From: JAJYIW01 sp036787065
GTDB lineage: Bacteria > Chloroflexota > Anaerolineae > Anaerolineales > Anaerolineaceae
NCBI GenBank assembly: GCA_036787065.1
Contig: DAIQPZ010000159.1
Span: forward strand, 1-6,217
Length of the DNA: 6,217 nucleotides
Reading direction: 5' to 3'
Part shown: in pieces, positions 1 to 6,217 of the stretch
How positions within the stretch are numbered: the first letter of the stretch is position 1
How the letters are laid out: every line of letters starts with the position of its first letter
Notes under the pieces: generated by a model
Databases searched by the model: none
What the model was told of the DNA's origin: nothing
The model's input: only the letters and a program-made list of their open reading frames with translations
Made by a program: the position numbers and the translations under genes

Positions 1-2643
1 TTTCTGACCCACCCAATGGCCGTTCTGCTCTGGTTTGCCGGGGGGGTACTTTTGTTTTCAGGGCATATCGACTTGGGGCTGATCATCTGGTTGATCGTGT
101 TGTTTAATGGGAGCCTCTCCTTCTGGCGGGAACACCAGGCCAAACCAGCCGTCGACAGCCTGAGCAAATTTCTCCCCGGCTTCGCGCGGGTTACCCGCGG
201 CGGGGAAGACCGCTCGGTACCGGTGCACGAACTTGTACCTGGAGATATGCTGGTGCTGAGCGAGGGGGATGCCATTCCGGCAGACGCACGTGTGGTCGAA
301 GAATTTGGCCTGCGCGTCAACAATTCGAGCCTGACAGGCGAAGCCGTGGCAGTGCGCAAAACGGCCGATCCCAGCCTGCGCAGCGAACTGTCGGAAATCG
401 AACAGCCTAACCTGATCTTTGCCAGCACCTCCGTCATCGCCGGAACAGGGCGAGCCGTAGTTTACGCCACTGGCATGCAGACCCAATTCGGGCGCGTCGC
501 CCAGTTGAGCCATACCGTAGAAGAAGAACCCGGTTTTTTACAAACTGAACTAAAGCAGTTCAGCCAGCGCATTTCGATTGCCGCGCTGGGGTTGGGTGCG
601 CTGGTGTTCTTTTCGGCCCTGGTAGATGTCAGGATGCCTGTAGCCGATGCGCTAACCCTGGCGACCGGCATCATTGTCGCCATCATTCCTGAGGGTCTGG
701 TAGCCACATTGACTCTGATCCTGGCCATGGGCGTACAGCGCCTGGCGCAAAAAGGGGCACTGGTTAAAAAGCTCTCGAAGCTGGAGACTCTAGGCACCAT
801 TTCTGTCGTTTGCACCGATAAAAGCGGTACGCTGACCCAAAATCAGATGACGGTATGCCAGCTCTGGCTGGACCGGCAGATCCTGGACGTGAGCGGTATC
901 GGATACAATCCAATGGGCGTCATCCAGTCGCGGGATGGAAACTCCGCCGTTCAGACCGATGGAACTCTGGAAAGTTTTCTCACCGCTACCGTTCTGTGCA
1001 ATAATTCCCGCCTGCTCCCCCCACACGATGGTAATCCGCTGTGGGGTTACCTGGGCGATCAGACTGAGGCTGCCTTGCTGGTGCTGGCCCGAAAAGGTGG
1101 GATAGAAGAACGCGTTCAACAATATCCGCGCATTCACGAGCTGCCGTTTGATGCCAGGCGAAAACGCATGAGCACCATTCATAAATCCGATGGCAAAGAG
1201 ATCGCTTTCATCAAGGGTGCGCCCAAGGAAGTACTGGCCCTGTGCGACAACGTCCTGATCGACGGCCAAGATTGCCCCTTATCCAACGCCCTGCGGTCAG
1301 AAATACTGGCTGCCAATGACCGCTTCGCCCGCCGGGCCCTGCGCGTGCTGGCGCTGGCCCGCCGGGCTCTCCCACCCCGCTCCGGCGTCTACACGGCCGA
1401 AAAAGTTGAGAGCCATCTGGTATTTCTCGGTTTAGCGGCAATGATGGATCCGCCCAGGCCAGAGGTCGCTCGCGCCGTGTCGTCCTTCCGTTCAGCCGGC
1501 ATCCGCCTCGTCATGATCACCGGTGATTACGGTCTCACAGCCGAATCCATGGCCCGCCGCATTGGCATGATCATTGGCCCGGCGTCACAAATCATCACTG
1601 GCGAAGACCTGGATGCGTTATCGGATGAGGACCTTCAAATGTCTCTTGGGGCTGAAACCATCTTCGCACGCATGTCTCCGGACCATAAACTGCGCCTGGT
1701 GGCTGCATTCCAGGCGCGCGGCGATGTGGTGGCCGTTATCGGTGACGGCGTCAACGATACCCCGGCCCTGCGCAAAGCCGACGTGGGTATCGCTATGGGT
1801 ATGGGCGGCACAGATGTCGCCCGTGAAGCTGCCGATGTAATTATCACCAACGATAATTTCGAGCTCATCGTTCACGCCATCGAAGAAGGTCGCGCGGTTT
1901 ATCAAAATTTACGCAAGTTCATCGGTTACATCTTCGCCAGCAACGTGCCGGAAGTCTTACCTTTTATCCTGTCTGCGCTGTTTAAAATTCCTCTGGCGCT
2001 CAATGTGGTCCAGATCCTGGCGATTGATCTGGGAACTGACCTGCTCCCGGCGCTTGGCCTGGGATTGGAGAAACCTGAGCCCGATATCATGCAACATCCA
2101 CCGCGCAAGCGATCCCAACCCATCATTGACCAGGGGCTTGTATTGCGGTCTTTCTTCTGGCTTGGACTAATCGAAGCCGGTCTGTGCTATCTCGGGTACA
2201 GCACAGTTTTAAAGGATAGTCCATTCATAAAAATGTTATACAATCCAGTTATAGCCTTTTTAATGGGCCCGCTCAATGGTCCACTATCGACCCAACTACG
2301 GGCCATGCTGGCCTCCACAGTATTCTTCGCCGGGGTGGTAACAGCCCAGATCGGCAACGCCTTTGCTTGCCGCTCAGAAAAAGGTAACGTACGATGGTTG
2401 GGTTTGCTAAGCAACCGCTACTTGCTGAGCGGCATCCTGATCGAATTAGCGCTGGTTTTAGTTATTATTTATATACCGCCCGTTGCCGCGACATTTGGAC
2501 ATGCGCCACTGCCGGTAGGGTTTTGGATCGGGTTAATCTTGTATGCCCCGATCCTTTACGGACTGGAACGGGTGCGAAAATCACTTGCTCGAAAGTCACT
2601 CGCACATAGACATTCCAATGGAAAGAATGGAGGTAAACAATGA
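1..2643 (+). CDS. P-type cation ATPase, type II, Na+/K+-ATPase-like (5' partial)
   Basis: ATP-driven cation pump of the inner membrane. The frame is open to base 1 (FLTHP before the first Met at base 16), and that segment matches the start of M1 in the family, so the N-terminus lies upstream; family length suggests tens of residues are missing. Numbering from the Met at 16: actuator TGEA 107-110; M4 PEGL 225-228; phosphorylation motif DKSGTLT with Asp268; nucleotide-binding KGAP 400-403; DPPRP 478-482; TGD 502-504; hinge GDGVNDTP 576-583; then M5-M10 to about 850. M5 (YIFASNVPE, 638-646) and M6 (IDLGTD, 670-675) match Na+/K+-ATPase (TSNIPE, IDLGTD) rather than SERCA (NLVTDG). From memory of pig alpha numbering, Glu226, Ser642, Asn643, Glu646, Asp671 and Asp675 equal Glu327, Ser775, Asn776, Glu779, Asp804 and Asp808. 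Na+ export, possibly with K+ import, is inferred; H+ or Ca2+ remain possible. It overlaps the next gene by 4 bp. Confidence 0.93.
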   Translation, partial: FLTHPMAVLLWFAGGVLLFSGHIDLGLIIWLIVLFNGSLSFWREHQAKPAVDSLSKFLPGFARVTRGGEDRSVPVHELVPGDMLVLSEGDAIPADARVVEEFGLRVNNSSLTGEAVAVRKTADPSLRSELSEIEQPNLIFASTSVIAGTGRAVVYATGMQTQFGRVAQLSHTVEEEPGFLQTELKQFSQRISIAALGLGALVFFSALVDVRMPVADALTLATGIIVAIIPEGLVATLTLILAMGVQRLAQKGALVKKLSKLETLGTISVVCTDKSGTLTQNQMTVCQLWLDRQILDVSGIGYNPMGVIQSRDGNSAVQTDGTLESFLTATVLCNNSRLLPPHDGNPLWGYLGDQTEAALLVLARKGGIEERVQQYPRIHELPFDARRKRMSTIHKSDGKEIAFIKGAPKEVLALCDNVLIDGQDCPLSNALRSEILAANDRFARRALRVLALARRALPPRSGVYTAEKVESHLVFLGLAAMMDPPRPEVARAVSSFRSAGIRLVMITGDYGLTAESMARRIGMIIGPASQIITGEDLDALSDEDLQMSLGAETIFARMSPDHKLRLVAAFQARGDVVAVIGDGVNDTPALRKADVGIAMGMGGTDVAREAADVIITNDNFELIVHAIEEGRAVYQNLRKFIGYIFASNVPEVLPFILSALFKIPLALNVVQILAIDLGTDLLPALGLGLEKPEPDIMQHPPRKRSQPIIDQGLVLRSFFWLGLIEAGLCYLGYSTVLKDSPFIKMLYNPVIAFLMGPLNGPLSTQLRAMLASTVFFAGVVTAQIGNAFACRSEKGNVRWLGLLSNRYLLSGILIELALVLVIIYIPPVAATFGHAPLPVGFWIGLILYAPILYGLERVRKSLARKSLAHRHSNGKNGGKQ
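2629..2634 (+). promoter_or_regulatory. Ribosome binding site for the first trkA-like gene
   Basis: GGAGGT lies inside the last codons of the ATPase gene, with GGAGG at 2629-2633 and about 6 nt before the ATG at 2640. With the ATGA stop/start overlap (2640-2643) it fixes the start and suggests translational coupling of pump and regulator. Confidence 0.85.
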
Positions 2644-3287
2644 AAGTGATTGTGATGGGTTGTGGACGGATGGGCGAACAGGTCAGCCACACACTCGCCA
2701 ATGCTGGTCATGCGGTTTCCGTGATCGATGCCGATCCCAAAATGTTGGAGCATCTTGGCCCAGATTTCAAGGGAATGAAGATCACCGGGGTCGGTTTTGA
2801 TCGACAAGTATTGTTGGATGCTGGTATTGAGACGGCGGATGCATTTGTCGCTACCAGCCCCCTGGACAATACCAATATTATTTCAGCCCGCATCGCCCGT
2901 AATATTTTCAAGGTCCCCCGTGTGGTGGCGCGCCTTTACGACCCCCGCCGGGCAGAAATTTACCACCGCCTTGGCCTGGAGACCATATCTCTGATCCATT
3001 GGGGCGCTCAACGCATCGTAGAGCTGCTTACACATTCCGATCTGGACCCAATCCTCAGCTTTGGCAAAGGCGAAGTTATTCTGACAGCTATCGAGATACC
3101 GCCCTATCTGGAAGGACACCGCGTGCGGGAACTGTCGGTACCAGGAGAGATCAGTGTGATCACCATTACCCGGGGTGAAGAAGCGTTCATGGCAATCCCC
3201 GCCCTGGAATTCAAACCGGGCGATCTGGTGCATCTCGCGGTTTTAGCATCCGCGATCAGTCGTCTTGAGTCGTTGCTGGGTGTATAG
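2640..3287 (+). CDS. trkA: TrkA-family NAD(H)-binding (RCK) protein, CeoB-like
   Basis: Cytoplasmic regulatory subunit of a cation transporter. Of 215 aa, residues 1 to about 125 form an RCK_N/TrkA-N Rossmann fold: GCGRMG at 7-12 is the dinucleotide loop and Asp30 ends beta-2, which favours NAD(H) over NADP(H). DNTN at 76-79 corresponds to the DETN helix start of relatives. Residues about 135-215 match a TrkA-C (RCK_C) ligand-binding domain, with EFKPGDLVHLAV at 190-201. The length is that of single-unit proteins such as KtrA, half of E. coli TrkA, which has two units fused. The segment GVGFDRQVLLDAGI (50-63) and YDPRRAEIYHRLG (100-112) recall mycobacterial CeoB, a recollection not tested by alignment. 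In the family such proteins form rings that gate K+ uptake in response to NAD(H), ATP/ADP or cyclic di-AMP; the ligand here is unknown. Its start overlaps the pump's stop and a second RCK gene follows after 10 bp. What it gates is not shown by the sequence. Confidence 0.9.
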   Translation: MKVIVMGCGRMGEQVSHTLANAGHAVSVIDADPKMLEHLGPDFKGMKITGVGFDRQVLLDAGIETADAFVATSPLDNTNIISARIARNIFKVPRVVARLYDPRRAEIYHRLGLETISLIHWGAQRIVELLTHSDLDPILSFGKGEVILTAIEIPPYLEGHRVRELSVPGEISVITITRGEEAFMAIPALEFKPGDLVHLAVLASAISRLESLLGV

Positions 3288-3291
3288 GAGG
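3286..3291 (+). promoter_or_regulatory. Ribosome binding site deciding the start of the second trkA-like gene
   Basis: AGGAGG starts inside the TAG stop (3285-3287) of the preceding gene and stands 6 nt before the ATG at 3298. This favours 3298 over an upstream in-frame start at 3265, which would add 11 residues with no family counterpart before the beta-1 strand. Confidence 0.88.
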
Positions 3292-3297
3292 TACTGT

Positions 3298-3969
3298 ATG
3301 TATGTCATCATTGTGGGTGGTGGTAAAACTGGCTCGCAGCTGGCGCAAGGCCTAATAATAGAAGGGCATGAAATCCGCATCATTGAAGAACGACAGGCGA
3401 TGGTTGAGCGGCTTCGGGAAGAACTGCCTGAAGAATGCATCCTGGTCGGAGACGGCAGCTCGCCTGCGGTTTTAGAACAGGCCGGGATTGAACGGGCGGA
3501 TGTGCTGGCCGCTGTCACAGGAGAAGATGAGACCAACCTGGTTGCGACCACTCTGGCGCGCTTTGAATTTCATGTCCCACGCGTGATTGGCCGGGTGAAC
3601 AGCCCCAAGAACGCCTGGTTATTTACACCTGAAATGGGGGTAGACGTAGCCCTGAACCAGGCCGATATCCTGGCAAAATTAATAGAAGAAGAAATGTCTT
3701 TAGGCGACATGATGACCTTATTAAAGCTGCGCAAGGGAGAATATTCTGTCGTTGAAGAAAAAGTTCACCCAAATTCAGTCGCAGTAGGTAAACCTCTGGC
3801 TGAATTGGCCATCCCCACCGAATGTGTCATCGCCGCCATTATCCGAAAAGGCAAGCTGGTCATACCTCATGGTGATACGCGGTTGATGGCTGCCGATGAA
3901 ATTATCGCGGTCGTCCACGCCTCACAGATCAAATCGCTTGCCACAGTATTGGCTGTGCAAAGACCTTAA
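3298..3969 (+). CDS. trkA: TrkA-family NAD(H)-binding (RCK) protein, CeoC-like
   Basis: Second cytoplasmic RCK protein of the operon, 223 aa from the ATG at 3298. The Rossmann domain (about 1-125) shows GGGKTG at 7-12, Glu30 at the end of beta-2, GDGSSP at 51-56 and DETN at 77-80, all typical of TrkA-N. Then comes the segment RVNSPKNAWLF (99-109), close to the RVNDPRNEWLF form I recall from CeoC. Residues about 140-220 form the TrkA-C domain (AADEIIAVVH, 198-207). It is clearly not a recent duplicate of its neighbour: the glycine loop, the acidic beta-2 residue (Glu versus Asp) and the 50-56 segment all differ. The two proteins probably make a mixed ring, as the two halves of fused TrkA do; that is inference. 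It sits 10 bp after the first trkA-like gene and is the last gene of the unit. Its stop codon (3967-3969) falls within a 20-bp repeat that recurs at the window end. A membrane partner (TrkH, KtrB or other) is not seen downstream. Confidence 0.9.
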   Translation: MYVIIVGGGKTGSQLAQGLIIEGHEIRIIEERQAMVERLREELPEECILVGDGSSPAVLEQAGIERADVLAAVTGEDETNLVATTLARFEFHVPRVIGRVNSPKNAWLFTPEMGVDVALNQADILAKLIEEEMSLGDMMTLLKLRKGEYSVVEEKVHPNSVAVGKPLAELAIPTECVIAAIIRKGKLVIPHGDTRLMAADEIIAVVHASQIKSLATVLAVQRP

Positions 3970-3982
3970 ATTCGGCAACTTT
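3963..3982 (+). repeat. Direct repeat, copy 1 of 2
   Basis: This stretch matches 6197-6216 at 19 of 20 positions, the mismatch being T3967 versus C6201. The last 15 bases, AAATTCGGCAACTTT (3968-3982), are identical. It covers the final codons and stop of the second trkA-like gene and runs into the intergenic gap. Confidence 0.75.
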
Positions 3983-3984
3983 GC

Positions 3985-4014
3985 ACCCAATTGCTGGGTA
4001 TTTACTTATTTTTT
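3985..4014 (+). terminator. Weak terminator-like hairpin after the trkA-like genes
   Basis: ACCCA (3985-3989) pairs with TGGGT (3995-3999) around a 5-nt loop, followed by a T-rich stretch that ends in six Ts (4009-4014). The stem is short and the T run is 9 nt away, so it may end the operon poorly or not at all. No better candidate lies between 3970 and the promoter at 4049. Confidence 0.3.
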
Positions 4015-4048
4015 ATGCCTCAAGTGTGGTTTTAAGCCGCGGCAATGG

Positions 4049-4057
4049 TGATATAAT
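4049..4057 (+). promoter_or_regulatory. Extended -10 promoter for the ABC transporter gene
   Basis: TGATATAAT combines a perfect TATAAT (4052-4057) with the TGn extension. The best -35 is poor: TTTTAA at 4030-4035, 16 bp upstream, matching three of six consensus bases, as is usual for extended -10 promoters. An 8-bp palindrome, GCCGCGGC (4036-4043), sits in the spacer and could be an operator, though this is speculation. Transcription would start near 4064, giving a leader of about 150 nt. Confidence 0.6.
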
Positions 4058-4100
4058 CACTTTTGCCAACGGGTTGCATTTCAGATGTCATAAATTTCTC

Positions 4101-4126
4101 TGCCAGGCTGGACTAACGGCCTGGCA
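4101..4126 (+). other. Leader hairpin upstream of the ABC transporter gene
   Basis: TGCCAGGC (4101-4108) pairs perfectly with GCCTGGCA (4119-4126) around a 10-nt loop. There is no T tract after it, so it is not an obvious terminator. It lies in the predicted 5' untranslated leader, about 90 nt before the start codon. It may affect mRNA stability or act as a regulatory element. I match it to no riboswitch family I know. The rest of 4127-4205 shows no feature I can name. Confidence 0.4.
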
Positions 4127-4213
4127 TTGTTATGCTCCGTCTAAGCAGCGAAAGCACACGGCCCGAAGGCAGGGTACCCCAGCAAGAAAATTCCACCGAT
4201 CAAGTGAAGGCTG

Positions 4214-6019
4214 ATGAAAAACGACACCAAACAAACCCCGTTCCGACTCATTTTCTCTTTTGCAAAGAATTACACGGCTCCCCTGGTCATCACCGTGGTG
4301 AGCATGTTCCTCCTGGTGGGTGTGCAGTTGTTGATCCCATGGATCATCAAAACCCTGATCAGCGCCGTCACCGATAATGCTTCTGTAAACAAGACCATGG
4401 GGATTATCACCCAGTTAACCCTGGCCGTTCTGGCGGTCTATACCGGCCGGGCAGTCCTCACTTTCCTGCGCAGCTACATGGCGCACGTGGCCGGCTGGGG
4501 GGTCGTCGCCGATGTGCGTCTTTACATTTATGAGCACCTCCAACGCCTCTCACTACGCTATTACGAAGATAAACAAACCGGACAGCTTATGTCACGTGTG
4601 GTCAACGACACCGACCTGTTTGAACAATTGATCGCACACGCTGTGCCGGATATGCTGGTCAACATCATCACTTTGTTTGGAGTTCTGGCAGTCCTGCTAA
4701 CCCTTAACTGGCGCCTGACGTTGTTGAGCGCGGCTCCCATCCCACTGGTTATCATTTCTCTGGGGGTCTATGCCAAATACGTGCGGCCGGCTTTCCGTGT
4801 GCGCCAGGTCGAGTTAGGCAACTTAAACGCGCTGCTCAACGATAACATCTCCGGCATCCGCGAAATCAAAGCCTTTACGCGTGAAGACCTGGAGATGCAG
4901 CGGGTTTACAAGGGCATCGACCGTTATCGCCGTTCGCTGCTAGGCGCGCTGCGGCTGATGGCCACCTACCAACCTTTTATCGATTTCACGTCTTCGATTG
5001 GCCAGCTCGTCGTCATCTATTTTGGTGGGCAACTGGCATTCCAACACGTTTTATCAATATCCGACCTGGTCGCTTTCTTCCTTTACCTGGATTTGTTCTA
5101 CCAACCCATCCGCAACCTGAGCAATTCCTGGGAGCAGATCCAGGGCGCCCTGGCCGGGGCGGACCGGGTCGCAGACCTGATTGAGCAGGAACCCGAAATG
5201 AACTTCCACCCACAAGCCCGGCCATTGTCTGGCCGCGCCGAAGGGAATGTCGCCTTCCAAAACGTCAGCTTCTGGTACAACCAGGGTGAAACGGTTCTGG
5301 AAAATATTTCCCTGAACATCCCTTCGCAGCACGTGGTGGCGCTGGTTGGGCCAACCGGGGTCGGGAAATCAACTTTCGTCAGCCTGATCCCTCGTTTCTA
5401 TGACGTATGCAACGGTTCAATCACCCTGGATGGCAAAGATATCCGCGATATCGAGCTGGACAGCCTGCGCCACCAGATCAGCATCGTCTTGCAGGACGTC
5501 TTCTTATTCCACGGCAACGTGCGCGAAAACATCCTCTTCGGCCGGCCGGATGCCACGGAAGAAGAAATGATCGCCGCGGCCAAAATAGCCAACGCGCACG
5601 ATTTTATCGATGCGCTCAGCGACGGTTACGACACCCTGATCGGCGAACGCGGGGTCAAGCTGTCAGGCGGCCAGAAACAGCGTCTTTCAATCGCCAGGGC
5701 CGTGCTCAAAGATGCCCCTATCCTGATCCTCGACGAGGCTACATCTTCTGTCGACACCGAAACCGAGCTGCTAATCCAGGAAGCGCTGGAACGCCTGATG
5801 ATCGGCCGCACCACCATCGTCATCGCCCACCGCCTATCGACCATCCGCAACGCCAATACGATCGTGGTCCTGGAAGGCAGGCGCATCAAAGAAATGGGTA
5901 CTCACGACCAGTTGATGGCGCTGAACGGCCTGTACCGGCGGCTTTACACCGTCCAGAAGAAACTCGATCCACGCGACAGCCTGGTATCCGCCGCAGAAAC
6001 AGCCCATGTGACTCATTAA
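4214..6019 (+). CDS. ABC exporter half-transporter (membrane domain fused to ATPase domain)
   Basis: A 601-aa inner-membrane protein of the MsbA/LmrA/BmrA class that uses ATP to export hydrophobic compounds such as lipids or drugs; the substrate cannot be read from sequence. The first 310 residues or so carry six predicted membrane helices (the first at about 22-45). The ATPase domain follows: A-loop Tyr355, Walker A GPTGVGKST 379-387, Q-loop Gln427, signature LSGGQ 483-487, Walker B ILILDE 503-508 with catalytic Glu508, D-loop SSVD 511-514 and H-loop His539. All are intact, so two copies (or a partner encoded elsewhere) should form a working transporter with two active sites. Length is usual for the family. 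The ATG at 4214 is chosen because an in-frame TGA stands at 4205-4207; the ribosome site is weak (GAAGG, 4206-4210, only 3 nt away). It has its own promoter and a strong terminator, so it appears to be a single-gene unit independent of the trkA operon. Confidence 0.95.
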   Translation: MKNDTKQTPFRLIFSFAKNYTAPLVITVVSMFLLVGVQLLIPWIIKTLISAVTDNASVNKTMGIITQLTLAVLAVYTGRAVLTFLRSYMAHVAGWGVVADVRLYIYEHLQRLSLRYYEDKQTGQLMSRVVNDTDLFEQLIAHAVPDMLVNIITLFGVLAVLLTLNWRLTLLSAAPIPLVIISLGVYAKYVRPAFRVRQVELGNLNALLNDNISGIREIKAFTREDLEMQRVYKGIDRYRRSLLGALRLMATYQPFIDFTSSIGQLVVIYFGGQLAFQHVLSISDLVAFFLYLDLFYQPIRNLSNSWEQIQGALAGADRVADLIEQEPEMNFHPQARPLSGRAEGNVAFQNVSFWYNQGETVLENISLNIPSQHVVALVGPTGVGKSTFVSLIPRFYDVCNGSITLDGKDIRDIELDSLRHQISIVLQDVFLFHGNVRENILFGRPDATEEEMIAAAKIANAHDFIDALSDGYDTLIGERGVKLSGGQKQRLSIARAVLKDAPILILDEATSSVDTETELLIQEALERLMIGRTTIVIAHRLSTIRNANTIVVLEGRRIKEMGTHDQLMALNGLYRRLYTVQKKLDPRDSLVSAAETAHVTH

Positions 6020-6040
6020 TTAACCGTTATTGACCCGATC

Positions 6041-6077
6041 AAAAAAACAGGCGACGGAACCAGTCGCCTGTTTTTTA
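6041..6077 (+). terminator. Intrinsic terminator of the ABC transporter gene
   Basis: CAGGCGAC (6048-6055) pairs with GTCGCCTG (6063-6070) around the 7-nt loop GGAACCA. Seven As precede the stem and six Ts follow it. The A run pairs with the T run, so it could work in both directions. It begins 21 bp after the stop codon at 6019. Confidence 0.92.
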
Positions 6078-6095
6078 TTATAGGACTTACGCAAG

Positions 6096-6118
6096 AGTCA
6101 TCCGGCTTGCGGGTGACT
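6096..6118. repeat. Small inverted repeat downstream of the terminator
   Basis: AGTCATCCG (6096-6104) pairs with CGGGTGACT (6110-6118) over 9 positions, one of them a G-T wobble, with a 5-nt loop. There is no T tract. It stands between the terminator and the large palindrome, in a region with no coding signal. Confidence 0.5.
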
Positions 6119-6156
6119 TAAATTGTTGTAACTGCTCAGACTCATGTGAAAAATAC

Positions 6157-6209
6157 CCGAATTTGAGGTGTTTGCGTGTGCGAAGCACACGCAAACACCT
6201 CAAATTCGG
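6157..6209. repeat. Perfect 25-bp inverted repeat with 3-nt loop
   Basis: The arms 6157-6181 and 6185-6209 are exact reverse complements over 25 bases, separated only by GAA (6182-6184). As RNA or single-stranded DNA this would fold into a very stable hairpin closed by a C(GAA)G loop. No T run follows, so it is not a normal terminator. It may be a dispersed palindromic repeat (REP-like), part of a MITE or insertion sequence, or a recombination or replication site; which one cannot be told here. Confidence 0.9.
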
Positions 6210-6216
6210 CAACTTT
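6197..6216 (+). repeat. Direct repeat, copy 2 of 2
   Basis: This matches 3963-3982 at 19 of 20 positions. Its first 13 bases are the outer part of the right arm of the 25-bp palindrome; the last 7 (CAACTTT) lie outside it. The window ends one base later, so the match may go no further, or the element may continue with a different neighbour. Confidence 0.75.
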
Positions 6217-6217
6217 C

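Noticed and set aside
40..46. A run of seven Gs near the start of the ATPase gene, a possible slippage or phase-variation tract
   Set aside because: The frame is intact on both sides and matches the expected M1 sequence; a tract this short inside a gene is weak evidence for phase variation.
4101..4126. Leader hairpin containing ACGG, considered as a guanidine-II (mini-ykkC) riboswitch
   Set aside because: That class needs two short hairpins with ACGR tetraloops; here there is one hairpin with a 10-nt loop and the ACGG runs into the stem.
3981..4214. A 77-codon open frame from a TTG to a TGA that overlaps the ABC start codon
   Set aside because: No ribosome site, low-complexity basic tail, no recognisable domain, and it runs through the promoter and leader hairpin. 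Probably chance.
4132..4377. An 81-codon open frame in the ABC leader that runs into the ABC gene
   Set aside because: It lacks a ribosome site and its second half is an out-of-frame reading of the transporter gene.
5407..6033. A 208-codon open frame within the ABC gene
   Set aside because: It is a different reading frame of the conserved ATPase domain, with the arginine- and proline-rich composition typical of a shadow frame.
6157..6217. CRISPR repeat
   Set aside because: There is only one palindromic unit and no regularly spaced copies in the window.

Overview
The window reads as ordinary, gene-dense bacterial DNA of moderate GC content, with all genes on the + strand. It holds the 3' part of one cation-homeostasis operon and a separate, complete ABC-exporter transcription unit. 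The paired single-domain TrkA proteins and the Na+/K+-ATPase-like pump would suit a Chloroflexota-type (Anaerolineae-like) genome. That assignment is inferred from protein style only and is not firm.

Region 1 (1-3969): a type II P-type ATPase, cut at its N-terminus by the window edge, closely resembles animal Na+/K+-ATPases in its transmembrane cation-binding segments. Its stop codon overlaps the start of a TrkA-family NAD-binding protein (ATGA), and a second TrkA-family protein follows 10 bp later. Both downstream genes have strong Shine-Dalgarno sequences, so the three genes look like one operon. The two TrkA proteins differ and recall the mycobacterial CeoB/CeoC pair. No TrkH/KtrB membrane subunit is visible, so the RCK pair may serve the pump, a transporter upstream of the window, or an unlinked one.

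Region 2 (3970-4213): a 244-bp gap holds a weak terminator-like hairpin, a perfect extended -10 promoter (TGATATAAT), and a leader of about 150 nt with an 8-bp hairpin. This leads to region 3 (4214-6019), a complete ABC half-transporter with its membrane domain fused to its ATPase domain, closed by a strong intrinsic terminator at 6041-6077.

Region 4 (6078-6217): non-coding and rich in repeats. It has a small hairpin and a perfect 25-bp inverted repeat with a 3-nt loop. The right end of that structure recurs (19 of 20 bases) at the stop codon of the second trkA gene, so the whole ABC unit sits between two direct repeats. This looks like the edge of a dispersed palindromic repeat or a mobile element that continues beyond the window.
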